From contig NZ_QYRT01000002.1 in assembly GCF_004923255.1 (NCBI RefSeq), forward strand, positions 1 to 64,000: a DNA stretch of 64,000 nucleotides, given 5' to 3'. Source of the DNA: Subtercola vilae (GTDB lineage Bacteria; Actinomycetota; Actinomycetes; Actinomycetales; Microbacteriaceae). Within the stretch, counting starts at the first letter, position 1. Each line of letters opens with the position of its first letter. The position numbers were made by a program, and so were the translations under genes. The notes beneath the pieces were generated by a model. It saw only the letters and a program-made list of their open reading frames with translations, was not told the DNA's origin and searched no databases. Below, in pieces: positions 33,302 to 42,040 of this stretch.

Positions 33302-33994
33302 ATGGCACGAATTCTCGTAGTCGAAGACGATCCGCAGATGGGCGCCCTGATCGAGCGGGGGCTGGTGGGAGAGGGTCACACCATCGACCTTGTCACCAAC
33401 GGCATCGATGCTCTGATCGCTCTGCGGCACACCCATTTCTCTGCGGCCGCCATTGATGTGATGCTGCCCAAGATGACAGGGTTCGAGCTGTGTCGCCGCA
33501 TCCGGGAATCCGGCAACACTCTCCCGATCATTCTGCTCACGGCACGCGATGGCATCGAAGACCGGGTCACCGGGCTCGATCTCGGAGCGGATGACTACCT
33601 CACCAAACCGTTCGCCATCGCCGAACTGAATGCCCGCCTGCGAGCCCACATCCGCCGGAACACCGCTGGCGGCACCAGCACCCTCGGAGTCGGCAACCTG
33701 ATGCTCGATACCGCAGTCGTGCGCGCAACCGTCGACGGCAAGACCGTCTCGCTGAGCCTGAAGGAATTCGCTCTGCTTCGACTTCTGGTCTCCCAGCCCG
33801 GGTCGGTCTTCTCTCGTCAACAGGCCCTCGAAGAGGTGTGGGGGTCAGCCGAGTTCTTCGAGCCCACGCTTGTCGACCAGTACATCAGCTATGTGCGAAA
33901 GAAGCTTGAAACAGCACATGCTCTCGTGACCATCAGCACCGTTCGCGGTTCTGGGTACCGTATCGATGCGGCGTCGACCGCCGCGGCCACGTGA
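33302..33994 (+). CDS. OmpR/PhoB-family response regulator
   Basis: A 230-residue response regulator. The receiver domain has RILVVEDDPQMGALIERGL, the phosphoacceptor Asp in AAIDVMLPKMTG and the switch Lys in GADDYLTKPF. The C-terminal winged helix has LSLKEFALLRLLVSQPGSVFSRQQAL and VDQYISYVRKKL. I chose the ATG at 33302 with GGAGAC upstream; the in-frame ATG at 33257 adds a leader without homology. It overlaps the kinase gene in a TGATG junction. Its likely target is the flavin redox operon about 1.4 kb downstream, or the metal genes upstream (inference from position). Confidence 0.93.
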   Translation: MARILVVEDDPQMGALIERGLVGEGHTIDLVTNGIDALIALRHTHFSAAAIDVMLPKMTGFELCRRIRESGNTLPIILLTARDGIEDRVTGLDLGADDYLTKPFAIAELNARLRAHIRRNTAGGTSTLGVGNLMLDTAVVRATVDGKTVSLSLKEFALLRLLVSQPGSVFSRQQALEEVWGSAEFFEPTLVDQYISYVRKKLETAHALVTISTVRGSGYRIDAASTAAAT

Positions 33995-35355
33995 TGCGCT
34001 CCCTCTCGATCCGCGTGCGCATCACCCTCGGCAGCGCCCTGGTCGCGGCGGTGCTGTTGTTTCTGGTGGGGGTGGGCATCCACTTTCAGATGCTGACCGT
34101 CACGACCCAGTCCGACCGTACGCTCGCGACCAGCGATCTCGAAGCGTTCATGTCCGATATTCGAAACAACCCCGATGAAACTCCCGATCAGCCCGCAGCC
34201 GGCATACTGGTGCTGATCAAAGATCCAGCCGGTGCGTACCGCATCGATACCGTGCCCGTGAGTCTGCGGGGCGCACTCGAACACCATCCCTCCGGCGACG
34301 ACACGTTCACGGTGCCGAGCGATGCCGGAAAGTTCACGGTGGTCGGAAAGAGCCTCGCGACCTCAACCGGGGTGTGGCAGTTGTGGGCCGTTCGCAGCAG
34401 CGCGACCAGCGACCTCACCGTGAACGAAGTCGATCGGCGGCTCGCGGTCGCCCTTGCGGGCATCCTCATCGCGTTCACACTGGCCGCGTGGTTGCTGACC
34501 ACGCTTGCGCTTCGACCCGTGAAGAAAATGAGGGCAGCCGCTGAAGCGCTCAGCGAGACCAACACCACAGACGAACTCCCGGTGGGCCCGGCCGACGACG
34601 AAGTCGCAGCCCTCGCCGTGACCCTGAACACGTTTCTCAGCCGGGTCAGAAACACGTCGGTGCGCGAGAAGCAGATGATCTCCGACGCCAGCCATGAACT
34701 GCGCACCCCCATCGCCGTCATGACCACGCAACTCGAATTGGCCCACACTCATTTCGGCGATGCCGTCGCGCTCGAACACGACCTCCTCAGCGCCGAAGCA
34801 TCCTTGTCCAGGCTCTCCCGATTGGCCAGCAATCTACTGGAACTCTCGCGCCTCGACGCCGCCGAGAACAGGCAGCTACCCTCTGAGACAGCAACTGCGA
34901 CAGAGCTTGTCACCGAGCTGATGGGCGCCATCGACCGGGCCCGGATGATGGCAGGAGTGGGGCACGAGAACATCCAGTTCGAAGACGATATCGTCTCACC
35001 CGACCAGCGGTACGCGTTGTCACCGACAGCATTCGGGCGGGTGCTCGACAACCTCCTCATCAATGCTCTGAACGCCTCCCGGGGGGCCGGAAACATTGTG
35101 GTCTCGCTGAGCCAGACCGCCAGCGCGCTGCACCTGAGAGTCGACGACGAGGGAACAGGGATGCCGGAGGAGTTTCTTCCGCATGCGTTCGACCGGTTCA
35201 GCCAACCCGACACCGCGCAATCATCCGGCCTCTCCGGCAGTGGCCTCGGACTGGCGTTGGTGCACAGCATCGTGACCCGAGCCGAAGGGAGTGTCACTCT
35301 CGCAAACCGTCACCCCTCTGGCCTGACGGTCGAAGTTCTGATCGACAACGTATGA
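33994..35355 (+). CDS. HAMP-type sensor histidine kinase
   Basis: A 453-residue membrane sensor kinase. A first helix (about 8-35) and second helix (about 150-175) enclose a roughly 120-residue extracytoplasmic sensor domain with no recognisable fold. A HAMP domain follows, then HisKA with the phosphorylated His in SDASHELRTPIAVM, and a HATPase domain with the N box LDNLLINALNAS and G boxes around DEGTGMPEEF and GSGLGLALVHSI. The ATG at 33994 overlaps the regulator stop (TGATG); an adjacent in-frame GTG at 33991 is also possible. Signal unknown; the redox/metal context suggests iron, copper or an oxidative cue. Confidence 0.92.
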   Translation: MRSLSIRVRITLGSALVAAVLLFLVGVGIHFQMLTVTTQSDRTLATSDLEAFMSDIRNNPDETPDQPAAGILVLIKDPAGAYRIDTVPVSLRGALEHHPSGDDTFTVPSDAGKFTVVGKSLATSTGVWQLWAVRSSATSDLTVNEVDRRLAVALAGILIAFTLAAWLLTTLALRPVKKMRAAAEALSETNTTDELPVGPADDEVAALAVTLNTFLSRVRNTSVREKQMISDASHELRTPIAVMTTQLELAHTHFGDAVALEHDLLSAEASLSRLSRLASNLLELSRLDAAENRQLPSETATATELVTELMGAIDRARMMAGVGHENIQFEDDIVSPDQRYALSPTAFGRVLDNLLINALNASRGAGNIVVSLSQTASALHLRVDDEGTGMPEEFLPHAFDRFSQPDTAQSSGLSGSGLGLALVHSIVTRAEGSVTLANRHPSGLTVEVLIDNV

Positions 35356-35376
35356 AGTCTCGAACAGGTTTCATAC
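35350..35376. promoter_or_regulatory. Inverted repeat between the kinase and flavocytochrome genes
   Basis: GTATGAA (35350-35356) and TTCATAC (35370-35376) are perfect inverted repeats separated by 13 nt, and the left arm covers the kinase stop codon. There is no following T-run, so it is either a response-regulator site for the downstream operon or a weak RNA hairpin. Confidence 0.4.
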
Positions 35377-35479
35377 TGATTGCTCACCGTCTACCCGAGA
35401 ACTGCCGACAAGCTCTGAGATGACACAGACCGTCTGACCCGCAGGGGGTTGCCGTGTCTGATGAGACAGGGAGCACACG

Positions 35480-36931
35480 GTGGCCACGAGCACTGCGCAT
35501 CACCCCCGAGCCTCGCACCGCAGAACATCGCCCGCCCAGCTGAGCCGGGAAACGATGATTGCGGCTCGGGAACGGGCACGAAACTACCGTTCACGGGCGC
35601 GTGCTGCAGACCTGATGGGCGTGCTGTGCTGGCTCTCTGTCGCTGTGTCGGTCGGTTTGTACCTCGCTTACAGCGGAGCAAGTCAATTCACCAGCCCCGG
35701 CGGCATCATCACTGCAACAGGAATCATCACGGGGCTCGCGGGCACCGACCTCATTCTGCTGATGCTGGTGCTGGCCGCACGGGTTCCCTGGATCGACCGA
35801 ACCGTTGGGCAAGACCGCGCCATCGCCCTGCACAAACGTCTCGGCAAACCAGCGCTCTACCTCATTCTCGGCCATGGTGTACTGCTCACCATCGGCTATT
35901 CGGTGCAAGACGGCACGAACGTCATTGCAGAAACGATCAGTTTCTTCGGGCTCGGAAACGACCTCCTGCTCGCGTATATCGCAACCGCGCTGCTGATTGT
36001 TGTGGTCGTCACCTCGGTTGTCGCCGTTCGCCGCCACTTTGCATACGAAGCGTGGCACCTGATCCATCTGCTCAGCTATCTTGCGGTTCTCGTGGCACTG
36101 CCGCACCAACTCAGCATCGGCGGTGTTCTCGCCGACGGCACTCTGCAACGCGTGTACTGGCTCGGCTTGTACTGTGTGGCGTTCGGCGCGATCGCCGTGT
36201 TCCGGTTTGCGGTGCCCGTCGCTCGAACACTGCGGCACCGGCTCCGCGTCGAACGAATCGACCAGGTCGCCCCGGGAGTGGTGTCGTTGCAGCTCGCAGG
36301 CGCTGATCTTCGCAGGCTCGGCGCTTCAGGCGGGCAGTACGCAATCTGGCGGTTCTGGTCGTGGCGCACCTGGTGGCACGCACACCCCATCTCCTTCTCT
36401 GCAATGCCCACCGACCGCTCGGTCAGACTGACCGTGCGGGAGCTCGGCCGAGGAACTTCACGGCTCACCCGGCTGCGGCCGGGAACGTTTGTCTCGATCG
36501 AAGGTCCGTACGGTATCTTCACCGACCAGGCGAGAACTTCTCCTTACCTCTCGGTGATCGCCGCTGGTATCGGCGTCACCCCGGTGCGGGCCATGCTCGA
36601 ACACGCCACGCTGCGACCGGGGGAGGCGAGCATCCTCTTGCGTGGCACCGACGAGAGCCAACAGTACCTCTGGCACGAAATCGGCCAGATCGCCCACAAT
36701 ACGAACGCCACCGCGTTCTCGATGCTCGGCCACAGGCCCGCCAACTACCCGACCTGGATGTCTGCGCACGCGCTGGCGAACAACGTCACCCTCGAATCGA
36801 CGTTCCCGCACCTGCACGAGTCAGACCTGTTCATCTGTGGGCCGGCCGCGTGGGCCGATGAAGTCGTCGCCGATGCCCGGCACGCCGGCATGCCCGAACG
36901 CCAGATTCACATCGAGAGGTTCGGCTCATGA
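35480..36931 (+). CDS. Ferric-reductase-like flavocytochrome (membrane haem domain + FAD/NAD(P)H domain)
   Basis: A 483-residue membrane flavocytochrome. About six N-terminal helices carry histidine pairs for two b haems (ALHKRLGKPALYLILGHG and YEAWHLIHLLSYLAV). From about residue 250 a FAD-binding domain (HPISFSAMPTD) and an NAD(P)H domain (AAGIGVTPVRAMLE, LFICGPAAWADEV) follow, as in ferric reductase/NOX-type enzymes. It should move electrons from cytosolic NAD(P)H to the outside. It starts at GTG 35480 with AGGGAG upstream and overlaps the FMN-binding protein gene by 4 nt. That gene and apbE suggest a flavinylated extracytoplasmic electron carrier as acceptor. Confidence 0.88.
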   Translation: MATSTAHHPRASHRRTSPAQLSRETMIAARERARNYRSRARAADLMGVLCWLSVAVSVGLYLAYSGASQFTSPGGIITATGIITGLAGTDLILLMLVLAARVPWIDRTVGQDRAIALHKRLGKPALYLILGHGVLLTIGYSVQDGTNVIAETISFFGLGNDLLLAYIATALLIVVVVTSVVAVRRHFAYEAWHLIHLLSYLAVLVALPHQLSIGGVLADGTLQRVYWLGLYCVAFGAIAVFRFAVPVARTLRHRLRVERIDQVAPGVVSLQLAGADLRRLGASGGQYAIWRFWSWRTWWHAHPISFSAMPTDRSVRLTVRELGRGTSRLTRLRPGTFVSIEGPYGIFTDQARTSPYLSVIAAGIGVTPVRAMLEHATLRPGEASILLRGTDESQQYLWHEIGQIAHNTNATAFSMLGHRPANYPTWMSAHALANNVTLESTFPHLHESDLFICGPAAWADEVVADARHAGMPERQIHIERFGS

Positions 36932-37476
36932 GGCGGCGTGCCGTTGCCGCCAGCATTGTCTCCTCTGGCGCCGTTATTCTTCTGGGCTGGCAGATCGGCA
37001 CCCAATCTCAGGCCGCGAATGCTCCTCAGGCGGTCAGCGCGGCGCCCGTGGCGGCGCCCGCGGCAACGGCAGCGCCGGCGAGCAGTGCCGTTGCGCCGAC
37101 GACAGCGCCCGCGGCGCAGTCATCGACGACAACTGCACCAGCGCCCGCAGCGCCCGCTGCGCCCGCTGCCGCAGCGCCTGCTGCCACTCCGGCAGCCACC
37201 CAGGGTGCGTTCACGGGGTCTGCAGTCAGTACCCGGTACGGAACGGTTCAAGTGCAGATCACCGTGAGCGGTGGAAAGATCACAGACGTGACCCCGCTGC
37301 ACCTCACCGACGACGGTGGTCGTTCTGTTCAGATCAGCAACCAGGCTGCCCCCATTCTTCGAAAAGAAGTGCTGGCCGCGCAGTCCGCGAACGTCGACTC
37401 GGTGAGCGGTGCCACGTACACCACTGACGGGTATCTCCAATCGCTGCAATCCGCGCTCGACCAGGCCAAAATGTGA
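36928..37476 (+). CDS. Exported FMN-binding domain protein with Ala/Pro/Thr linker
   Basis: A 182-residue protein. An N-terminal hydrophobic anchor or signal (AASIVSSGAVILLGWQIG) is followed by a long Ala/Pro/Thr-rich linker (about 30-90) and a C-terminal FMN_bind domain. The flavinylation motif is SGATYTT near residue 160; ApbE attaches FMN to the first Thr (family knowledge). As a periplasmic-side or wall-space carrier, it would receive electrons from the upstream flavocytochrome. ATGA overlap with the flavocytochrome and TGATG overlap with apbE make the three genes one translational unit. Confidence 0.88.
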   Translation: MRRRAVAASIVSSGAVILLGWQIGTQSQAANAPQAVSAAPVAAPAATAAPASSAVAPTTAPAAQSSTTTAPAPAAPAAPAAAAPAATPAATQGAFTGSAVSTRYGTVQVQITVSGGKITDVTPLHLTDDGGRSVQISNQAAPILRKEVLAAQSANVDSVSGATYTTDGYLQSLQSALDQAKM

Positions 37477-38213
37477 TGCGCACGCACACGTTCCAGGCGA
37501 TGGGCACCGTGGTCAGCATCCGCTTGCGCACGTGTGTCAGCGGTGGGGGAGGGGGCGGTGACTATGACGCTCTGGAGGAGGTGTTCCGAGCCCTCGACGA
37601 GAGGTTCAGTCTCTATCGGGCCGACTCCGAACTGAGCGCTGTCGCTCGGGCTGATCTCCCCCTCACCGCAGCCTCGACCACGCTACGCGACGCCTACGAA
37701 CAGGCCATCGGCTGGCGAAACCTGACCGGTGGAGCGTTCACTCCGCACCGGCCAGACGGTGTCATCGACCTCTCCGGCATCGTCAAAGCCCAGGCAATGG
37801 CATCGGCCGCACCGCTTCTCGACCAGCTCAGCCCAACGGGGTGGCTCCTGAACGTGGGCGGTGATGTGCTCGCCGGCGGCGGCGACCCGTGGCAGGTCGG
37901 CATCGTCGACCCTCGTGACCGGCAGCAGCTTCTGGGCTCCGTACCAACAGGGCCTGGCTGGAGAGCCGTCGCGACATCGGGAACCGCCGAACGAGGAGAA
38001 CACATCTGGCGCACCGGTGCGCTGGCCGAATTCGTTCAGGTCACTGTTCTCGCCGCAGACATCGTCACCGCCGATGTGCTCGCCACCGCCATTCTGGCCG
38101 GCGGTCACAGCGTTCTCGACCTGGTCACCCGAACCTGGCCGCTCGACGTGCTCGCAATTGACAGGAATGGCGCACTGCGGGCCACCCCGAATCTGCGCGC
38201 GTCGCTGACGTAG
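37476..38213 (+). CDS. apbE: FAD:protein FMN transferase ApbE
   Basis: A 245-residue ApbE enzyme, which covalently links FMN from FAD to Thr in FMN_bind proteins. Conserved parts are HTFQAMGTVVSIRL at the start, DERFSLYRADSELSAV, VIDLSGIVKAQAM, LLNVGGDVLAGGGDPW and the Mg/FAD-binding TADVLATAILAGG. No lipobox or clear signal peptide is seen, so it may be cytoplasmic, or exported by an unrecognised route. A Gly-rich insert at about residues 24-29 is unusual. The ATG overlaps the FMN-binding gene stop (TGATG). The operon order flavocytochrome, carrier, flavinylase is self-consistent. Confidence 0.9.
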   Translation: MRTHTFQAMGTVVSIRLRTCVSGGGGGGDYDALEEVFRALDERFSLYRADSELSAVARADLPLTAASTTLRDAYEQAIGWRNLTGGAFTPHRPDGVIDLSGIVKAQAMASAAPLLDQLSPTGWLLNVGGDVLAGGGDPWQVGIVDPRDRQQLLGSVPTGPGWRAVATSGTAERGEHIWRTGALAEFVQVTVLAADIVTADVLATAILAGGHSVLDLVTRTWPLDVLAIDRNGALRATPNLRASLT

Positions 38214-38353
38214 TACTGGCAGCCGTGAGGCGGAGCCCTCATCGGGCCGCACTCGCACTCGCAGTTGTTTCGCAATCTGCCGTCATATCGCAAACAAGCG
38301 TAAGGAAATGAGCTTTCGCGCGTCTCTCGAGTAAGACACTCGAAAGGACTCCC

Positions 38354-38848
38354 ATGTCGATCTCCACCCTGCCCGCCCGCCTCTCTGCCGCGACCCTGGT
38401 AGGCGCGGCCATCTGCGCCCTCGTCGTGACCGGGGCGACGGCCGCTGAGGCGAGCCCCGCCGCACCTCCGGTTGAAACTGGCGGGTCGACCGTCACGTTC
38501 ACAGTTCCCGACGCGTTCCCCTCGACCGACAGCACCGTCGAAATGATGGGCTTCGTGCAGAACATCGGGCGAGGCTCGACGACTGACGATTTCGCTCTCA
38601 CGCTGAAGTGCGGCCGCACATCGGTGCCGGTCGAGCTGCGGGTGTACGCCGAAGGCAACGTGCTCTTCTATGAAGCGGCGATTCCGGTGTCATTGAGCGA
38701 AGCGAAGTGCACTCTCACCGGCACGACGTCGCGCCCAGCCCAGTCGTTCAAGTTCATGCCGGCCGTCACCACCGTACTGAAGGGTGCCCGCATCGTCGAG
38801 GCCGACGCCGCGCTGGTGGCATTGCATCCGTCGGGAGGGCTGTACTAA
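38354..38848 (+). CDS. Secreted hypothetical protein
   Basis: A 164-residue exported protein with no family I recognise. A Sec signal peptide (hydrophobic LVGAAICALVVTGATAAEA, cleavage likely after residue 33) precedes a beta-rich domain with two cysteines (KCGRTS and AKCTLTGT) that could form a disulphide. GAAAGGA precedes the ATG at 38354. Upstream, CGAGT/ACTCG (38328-38342) forms a small hairpin in the leader. It stands alone between apbE and the TetR gene, on the plus strand. Confidence 0.72.
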   Translation: MSISTLPARLSAATLVGAAICALVVTGATAAEASPAAPPVETGGSTVTFTVPDAFPSTDSTVEMMGFVQNIGRGSTTDDFALTLKCGRTSVPVELRVYAEGNVLFYEAAIPVSLSEAKCTLTGTTSRPAQSFKFMPAVTTVLKGARIVEADAALVALHPSGGLY

Positions 38849-38857
38849 GGCGTCAAC

Positions 38858-39451
38858 CTAGTGCTTCAACAGGGCCGAGAGCAGTTCTGTCATCGGCGTG
38901 TGCAGGTCTTCTGCCGTCGCAGACGAGAGCGGCTCGAGGCCCGTCGAGGTACGCATGAGAACGACACCCATTACCGCGGCGATGGCGAGCTGTGCACGCA
39001 GAAGGTGGTCTGCGGGTGCGGCTGAGGTGGAGCATCCGGTCGCTAGAGCCATGCGTTCGGCGAACGAGGCGAGCGTATTCTGCCGGATGAGGTCGGCGGC
39101 TTCGTCACCCGACGAGCGCAGCAGCAGAAGCAGTTGCAGCGCCTGCTCGCCGTTGGGGGAGTCGGCGATCTGCGAGATCATCGTCGTGATGATGTTCTCG
39201 ATCGTGGCGGGCTCGGTGTCGGGGCGTCGTAATTCTTCGCCAACACGGGCCAGGCAGGCCTCGAACAGGCCCTCTTTCGAAACGAAATAGCGGCTGATGA
39301 GTGCCACGTTGACGCCGGCGTCGGCTGCGATGTCGCGAACGGTCGTGGCCGAGTAGCCGTCGCGGGCGAAGCGCCGGCGGGCGGCGTGCAGCAGCAGTCG
39401 GCTGGTGGCTTCGGCGTCACGTTGTTTCGGTGCTGCCGGGGGGGTGGAAAT
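38858..39451 (-). CDS. TetR-family repressor of the MFS exporter, apparent ATT start
   Basis: About 197 residues. The N-terminal HTH reads FARDGYSATTVRDIAADAGVNVALISRYFVSKEGLFEA; its first half lies upstream of the only GTG in frame (39307, which would cut the HTH). Going upstream from there, no ATG, GTG or TTG is available. An ATT at 39451 is preceded by AAGGAG at 8 nt, so I take it as the start. The C-terminal domain is a variable ligand-binding bundle. It is divergent from the MFS gene, with two inverted 20-nt repeats between them, the classic arrangement of a TetR repressor and its drug exporter. Confidence 0.8.
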   Translation of the reverse strand: MSTPPAAPKQRDAEATSRLLLHAARRRFARDGYSATTVRDIAADAGVNVALISRYFVSKEGLFEACLARVGEELRRPDTEPATIENIITTMISQIADSPNGEQALQLLLLLRSSGDEAADLIRQNTLASFAERMALATGCSTSAAPADHLLRAQLAIAAVMGVVLMRTSTGLEPLSSATAEDLHTPMTELLSALLKH

Positions 39452-39540
39452 GGTCTTCGCTCCTTCGCGTGCGTGCGCGCTCGTGTGTGCGTCGGGCTCT
39501 AAAGAGCCCCTTCGCCACCGTACCGGTCACGGCGTGATAA

Positions 39541-39601
39541 GTAAACGCGTATTGACTTGTCGTGGAAAATAGTTACGCTTCATAAGTCAGCATTTGTTTA
39601 C
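39541..39601. promoter_or_regulatory. Paired inverted operator and MFS promoter region
   Basis: A 20-nt segment at 39541-39560 (GTAAAC...TGACTTGT) is repeated in inverted form at 39582-39601 (ATAAGTCA...GTTTAC), with 14 of 20 positions matching. TTGACT (39552-39557) and TACGCT (39574-39579), 16 nt apart, form a candidate promoter for the MFS gene that is covered by the left repeat. This fits repression by the divergent TetR protein. Confidence 0.55.
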
Positions 39602-39617
39602 ACGCGTCGGGAGAGCC

Positions 39618-41093
39618 ATGTCATCCACCGTTCAGAGTCCGGCCACGGGCGTGTCAGGGGTGCTGACCAAGCGCCGCCCCAACACCACGTTGATTGTCAT
39701 CTATCTGTCGCTCGGGGGCCTCTCATTTGCCGTACTGCAGTCGCTGGTGGCGCCCGCCCTCGCCACGATCGGCCGAGACCTCACCGTCTCGACCAGTGAC
39801 GCGTCGTGGATCCTGACCGCCTACCTCCTGTCGGCCGCCGTGCTCACGCCGATCTTCGGGCGGTTGGGCGACATGGTCGGCAAGCGCCGCATTCTCATCG
39901 TTGTGCTCTCGCTGCTGCTGGTCGGAACGCTGCTCGCCGCCCTCGCGCCGAACCTCGGCGTGCTCATCGTCGCCCGGGCGCTGCAGGGCGCTGCGGGCGC
40001 GATTCTGCCTCTCTCGATCGGTGTCGTTCGCGACGAGTTGCCCCGTGACAAAGTCGGCGTGACCATCGGCCTGTTGTCGGCGATCTTCGGAATCGGCGCC
40101 GGCGTGGGAATCGTGGCTGCCGGGCCCATCGTCGAGAACCTGTCGTGGCACTGGTTGTTCTGGCTTCCGGCTGTGCTCATCGTCATTGCACTGGCCGGCG
40201 TCATCTTCGGCATGCCCGAGTCGCCGGTGAAGAAACCGGGTCGTCTCGATGTGCTGGGGGCGGGCATCCTCGGTGTCTCCCTCGTCTCGTTGCTGCTGGC
40301 CATCAGTGAGGGCGAGAACTGGGGCTGGGACGACGGCAAGACGCTCGGCCTCATCGCGCTGGGCGTGATTGCGCTCGTCGTGTTCGTGTTTGTCGAGTTG
40401 CGGGTGAAAGAACCTCTGGTCGACATGCGCCTGATGAAGGTCAGGGGGGTGTGGACGGCTCACGTGGTCGCACTCGTCTTCGGTTTTGCCATGTTCGGTA
40501 CGTTCGTGCTCGTACCCACGCTCTTGCAACTGCCCACCGCCACCGGCTACGGGTTCGGCGAATCGGTGTCAGCGGCAGGGCTCTACCTGCTGCCCACGGT
40601 GTTGATGATGATCGTCTTCGGTCCCGTCGCCGGCATTCTGGTTCGTCGAACCGGCCCCAAACCGCCCCTTCTGCTCGGCTCGGTCTTCGTCACGGCGGCC
40701 TTCATTCTGCCCGCCATCGACCACAGCCAGATCTGGCAGATCGTGGTCTCGGGACTGCTCACCGGCGCGGGCATCGGATTGGCGCTGGCTTCGACCTCGA
40801 ATGCCATCATCGAGAGCGTTCCCGCCACGCAGACGGGCGAAGCGATCAGCGTCAACACGATCTCGCGTACCATCGGCAGCAGCATCGGCACAGCCGTGAT
40901 CGCCGCACTCATCTCGTCGCACAGTTCGCCGCAGGGCCTGCCACAGAACGACGCGTTCACGATCGGATTCTGGGTCTGCGCCGCCGTTGCGGTTCTCGCC
41001 ATACTCGGTGCCTTCGCGGCGCCCTCGATGCGGGCACGCCGCGCCCAGGCTCTGGCCCTCGGCGTCGACGACTTTCCCGTCAGTGAGAAATAA
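39618..41093 (+). CDS. MFS multidrug exporter, DHA2/EmrB type (14 helices)
   Basis: A 491-residue transporter of the drug:H+ antiporter-2 type. It has TM-adjacent motifs DASWILTAYLLSAAVLTPIF, GRLGDMVGKRRI (motif A), ARALQGAAGAILPLSIG and the C-terminal GIGLALASTSNAIIESVP. Fourteen hydrophobic segments are expected from length. It exports hydrophobic or cationic compounds using proton motive force; substrate unknown. I use the ATG at 39618 (GGGAGAG upstream). The 3' end overlaps the convergent SGNH hydrolase gene by 14 nt. Confidence 0.9.
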   Translation: MSSTVQSPATGVSGVLTKRRPNTTLIVIYLSLGGLSFAVLQSLVAPALATIGRDLTVSTSDASWILTAYLLSAAVLTPIFGRLGDMVGKRRILIVVLSLLLVGTLLAALAPNLGVLIVARALQGAAGAILPLSIGVVRDELPRDKVGVTIGLLSAIFGIGAGVGIVAAGPIVENLSWHWLFWLPAVLIVIALAGVIFGMPESPVKKPGRLDVLGAGILGVSLVSLLLAISEGENWGWDDGKTLGLIALGVIALVVFVFVELRVKEPLVDMRLMKVRGVWTAHVVALVFGFAMFGTFVLVPTLLQLPTATGYGFGESVSAAGLYLLPTVLMMIVFGPVAGILVRRTGPKPPLLLGSVFVTAAFILPAIDHSQIWQIVVSGLLTGAGIGLALASTSNAIIESVPATQTGEAISVNTISRTIGSSIGTAVIAALISSHSSPQGLPQNDAFTIGFWVCAAVAVLAILGAFAAPSMRARRAQALALGVDDFPVSEK

Positions 41094-41898
41094 CGCCTGC
41101 TATGTCAGTACCGATCGCCGACGCCAGCACGTGCAGCCCGTCGGCGGTCGGATGCACGTCATCGCTCTGCATCAGATCGGGTTGCCCGGCCAACGGTTGT
41201 CCGATGTCGACGTACGAGGCCGAAACGTTCTGAGCAGCGCTGTCGAGGTCTGAATCGATCTGCAGCAGCTGTTCGGGCACCGCAGTGTCGCCCCAAAATG
41301 CGCTCAGCGCAATGATCTGGGCCTGGGGCAGAGCGGTGTGCAGCTGCTCGAGAGCGCTCGTGCTCGCGTCGGCGATGTCGGCATTGTCTTCACCCAGGTC
41401 GTTGCTGCTCGCCGAGATGATGACGACCGAGGGGTCGAGGCCGATGGCCTCAGTGACCTGCGCTTCGAAGGTGTTCGCGTCGTTGCCGAGCCGCACGAAC
41501 CCTGTGCCGTCGGTTGCCAGGTCGGCGAACTGCCACGTGTTCTGGTCTGCCAGCAGCACAGGCCAGGCCTGGTCGGGGTCGACGCCGTGGCCGTCCATGA
41601 TCGAGTCGCCGATGGCCACGACGACGGGATCGGTTGCTGCTGCCGCACCCGCCGATGCGGCTTCTCCGGCTTCCGCGGTGGCGAGGGGCGACGCTGTCAC
41701 GTCGGGGATGGCGACCGACGGAGCATTGGCCGGGGGAGCGAGCGGCGGTTGTACACTTTCGACGACCGAAACCGCGGGGTGGGTGCCTTGTGCTGACGCC
41801 ACCCGCGAGTTCGACAGACTGACGGCACCGACCAGCGCCACTGCGACCAGGAGCACCCCGGCGCTGACGAACAGTCGCGTGCGGTGTTGTGCGGGCAT
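41080..41898 (-). CDS. Exported SGNH/GDSL hydrolase
   Basis: A 272-residue serine esterase. An N-terminal signal or anchor helix (TRLFVSAGVLLVAVALVGAV) is followed by an Ala/Pro-rich spacer and then an SGNH domain: the nucleophile block AIGDSIMDGHG, the oxyanion Gly/Asn region ISASSNDLG and the Asp-His pair in SDDVHPTADG. Such enzymes cleave acetyl or acyl esters of polysaccharides or lipids in the wall space. It overlaps the convergent MFS gene. Nothing in the context specifies its substrate. Confidence 0.87.
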   Translation of the reverse strand: MPAQHRTRLFVSAGVLLVAVALVGAVSLSNSRVASAQGTHPAVSVVESVQPPLAPPANAPSVAIPDVTASPLATAEAGEAASAGAAAATDPVVVAIGDSIMDGHGVDPDQAWPVLLADQNTWQFADLATDGTGFVRLGNDANTFEAQVTEAIGLDPSVVIISASSNDLGEDNADIADASTSALEQLHTALPQAQIIALSAFWGDTAVPEQLLQIDSDLDSAAQNVSASYVDIGQPLAGQPDLMQSDDVHPTADGLHVLASAIGTDIAGVISH

Positions 41899-42040
41899 CT
41901 CGGCCTCCTTCTGAGGTCGACGCTACGCTCGCACATTCTGAATTTCGAGGGGGCGGCCTCTCAGTGGGCTATGGGTTCGCTAAGAGAATGGGCGCGCCTC
42001 GCTCGATTGTCGCCGGCGCGCGCTGGGCGCGTCTGTCGCA

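Noticed and set aside
35356-35479. FMN riboswitch upstream of the flavocytochrome
   Set aside because: The 124-nt leader does not contain the conserved RFN-element segments. Only small hairpins are visible.
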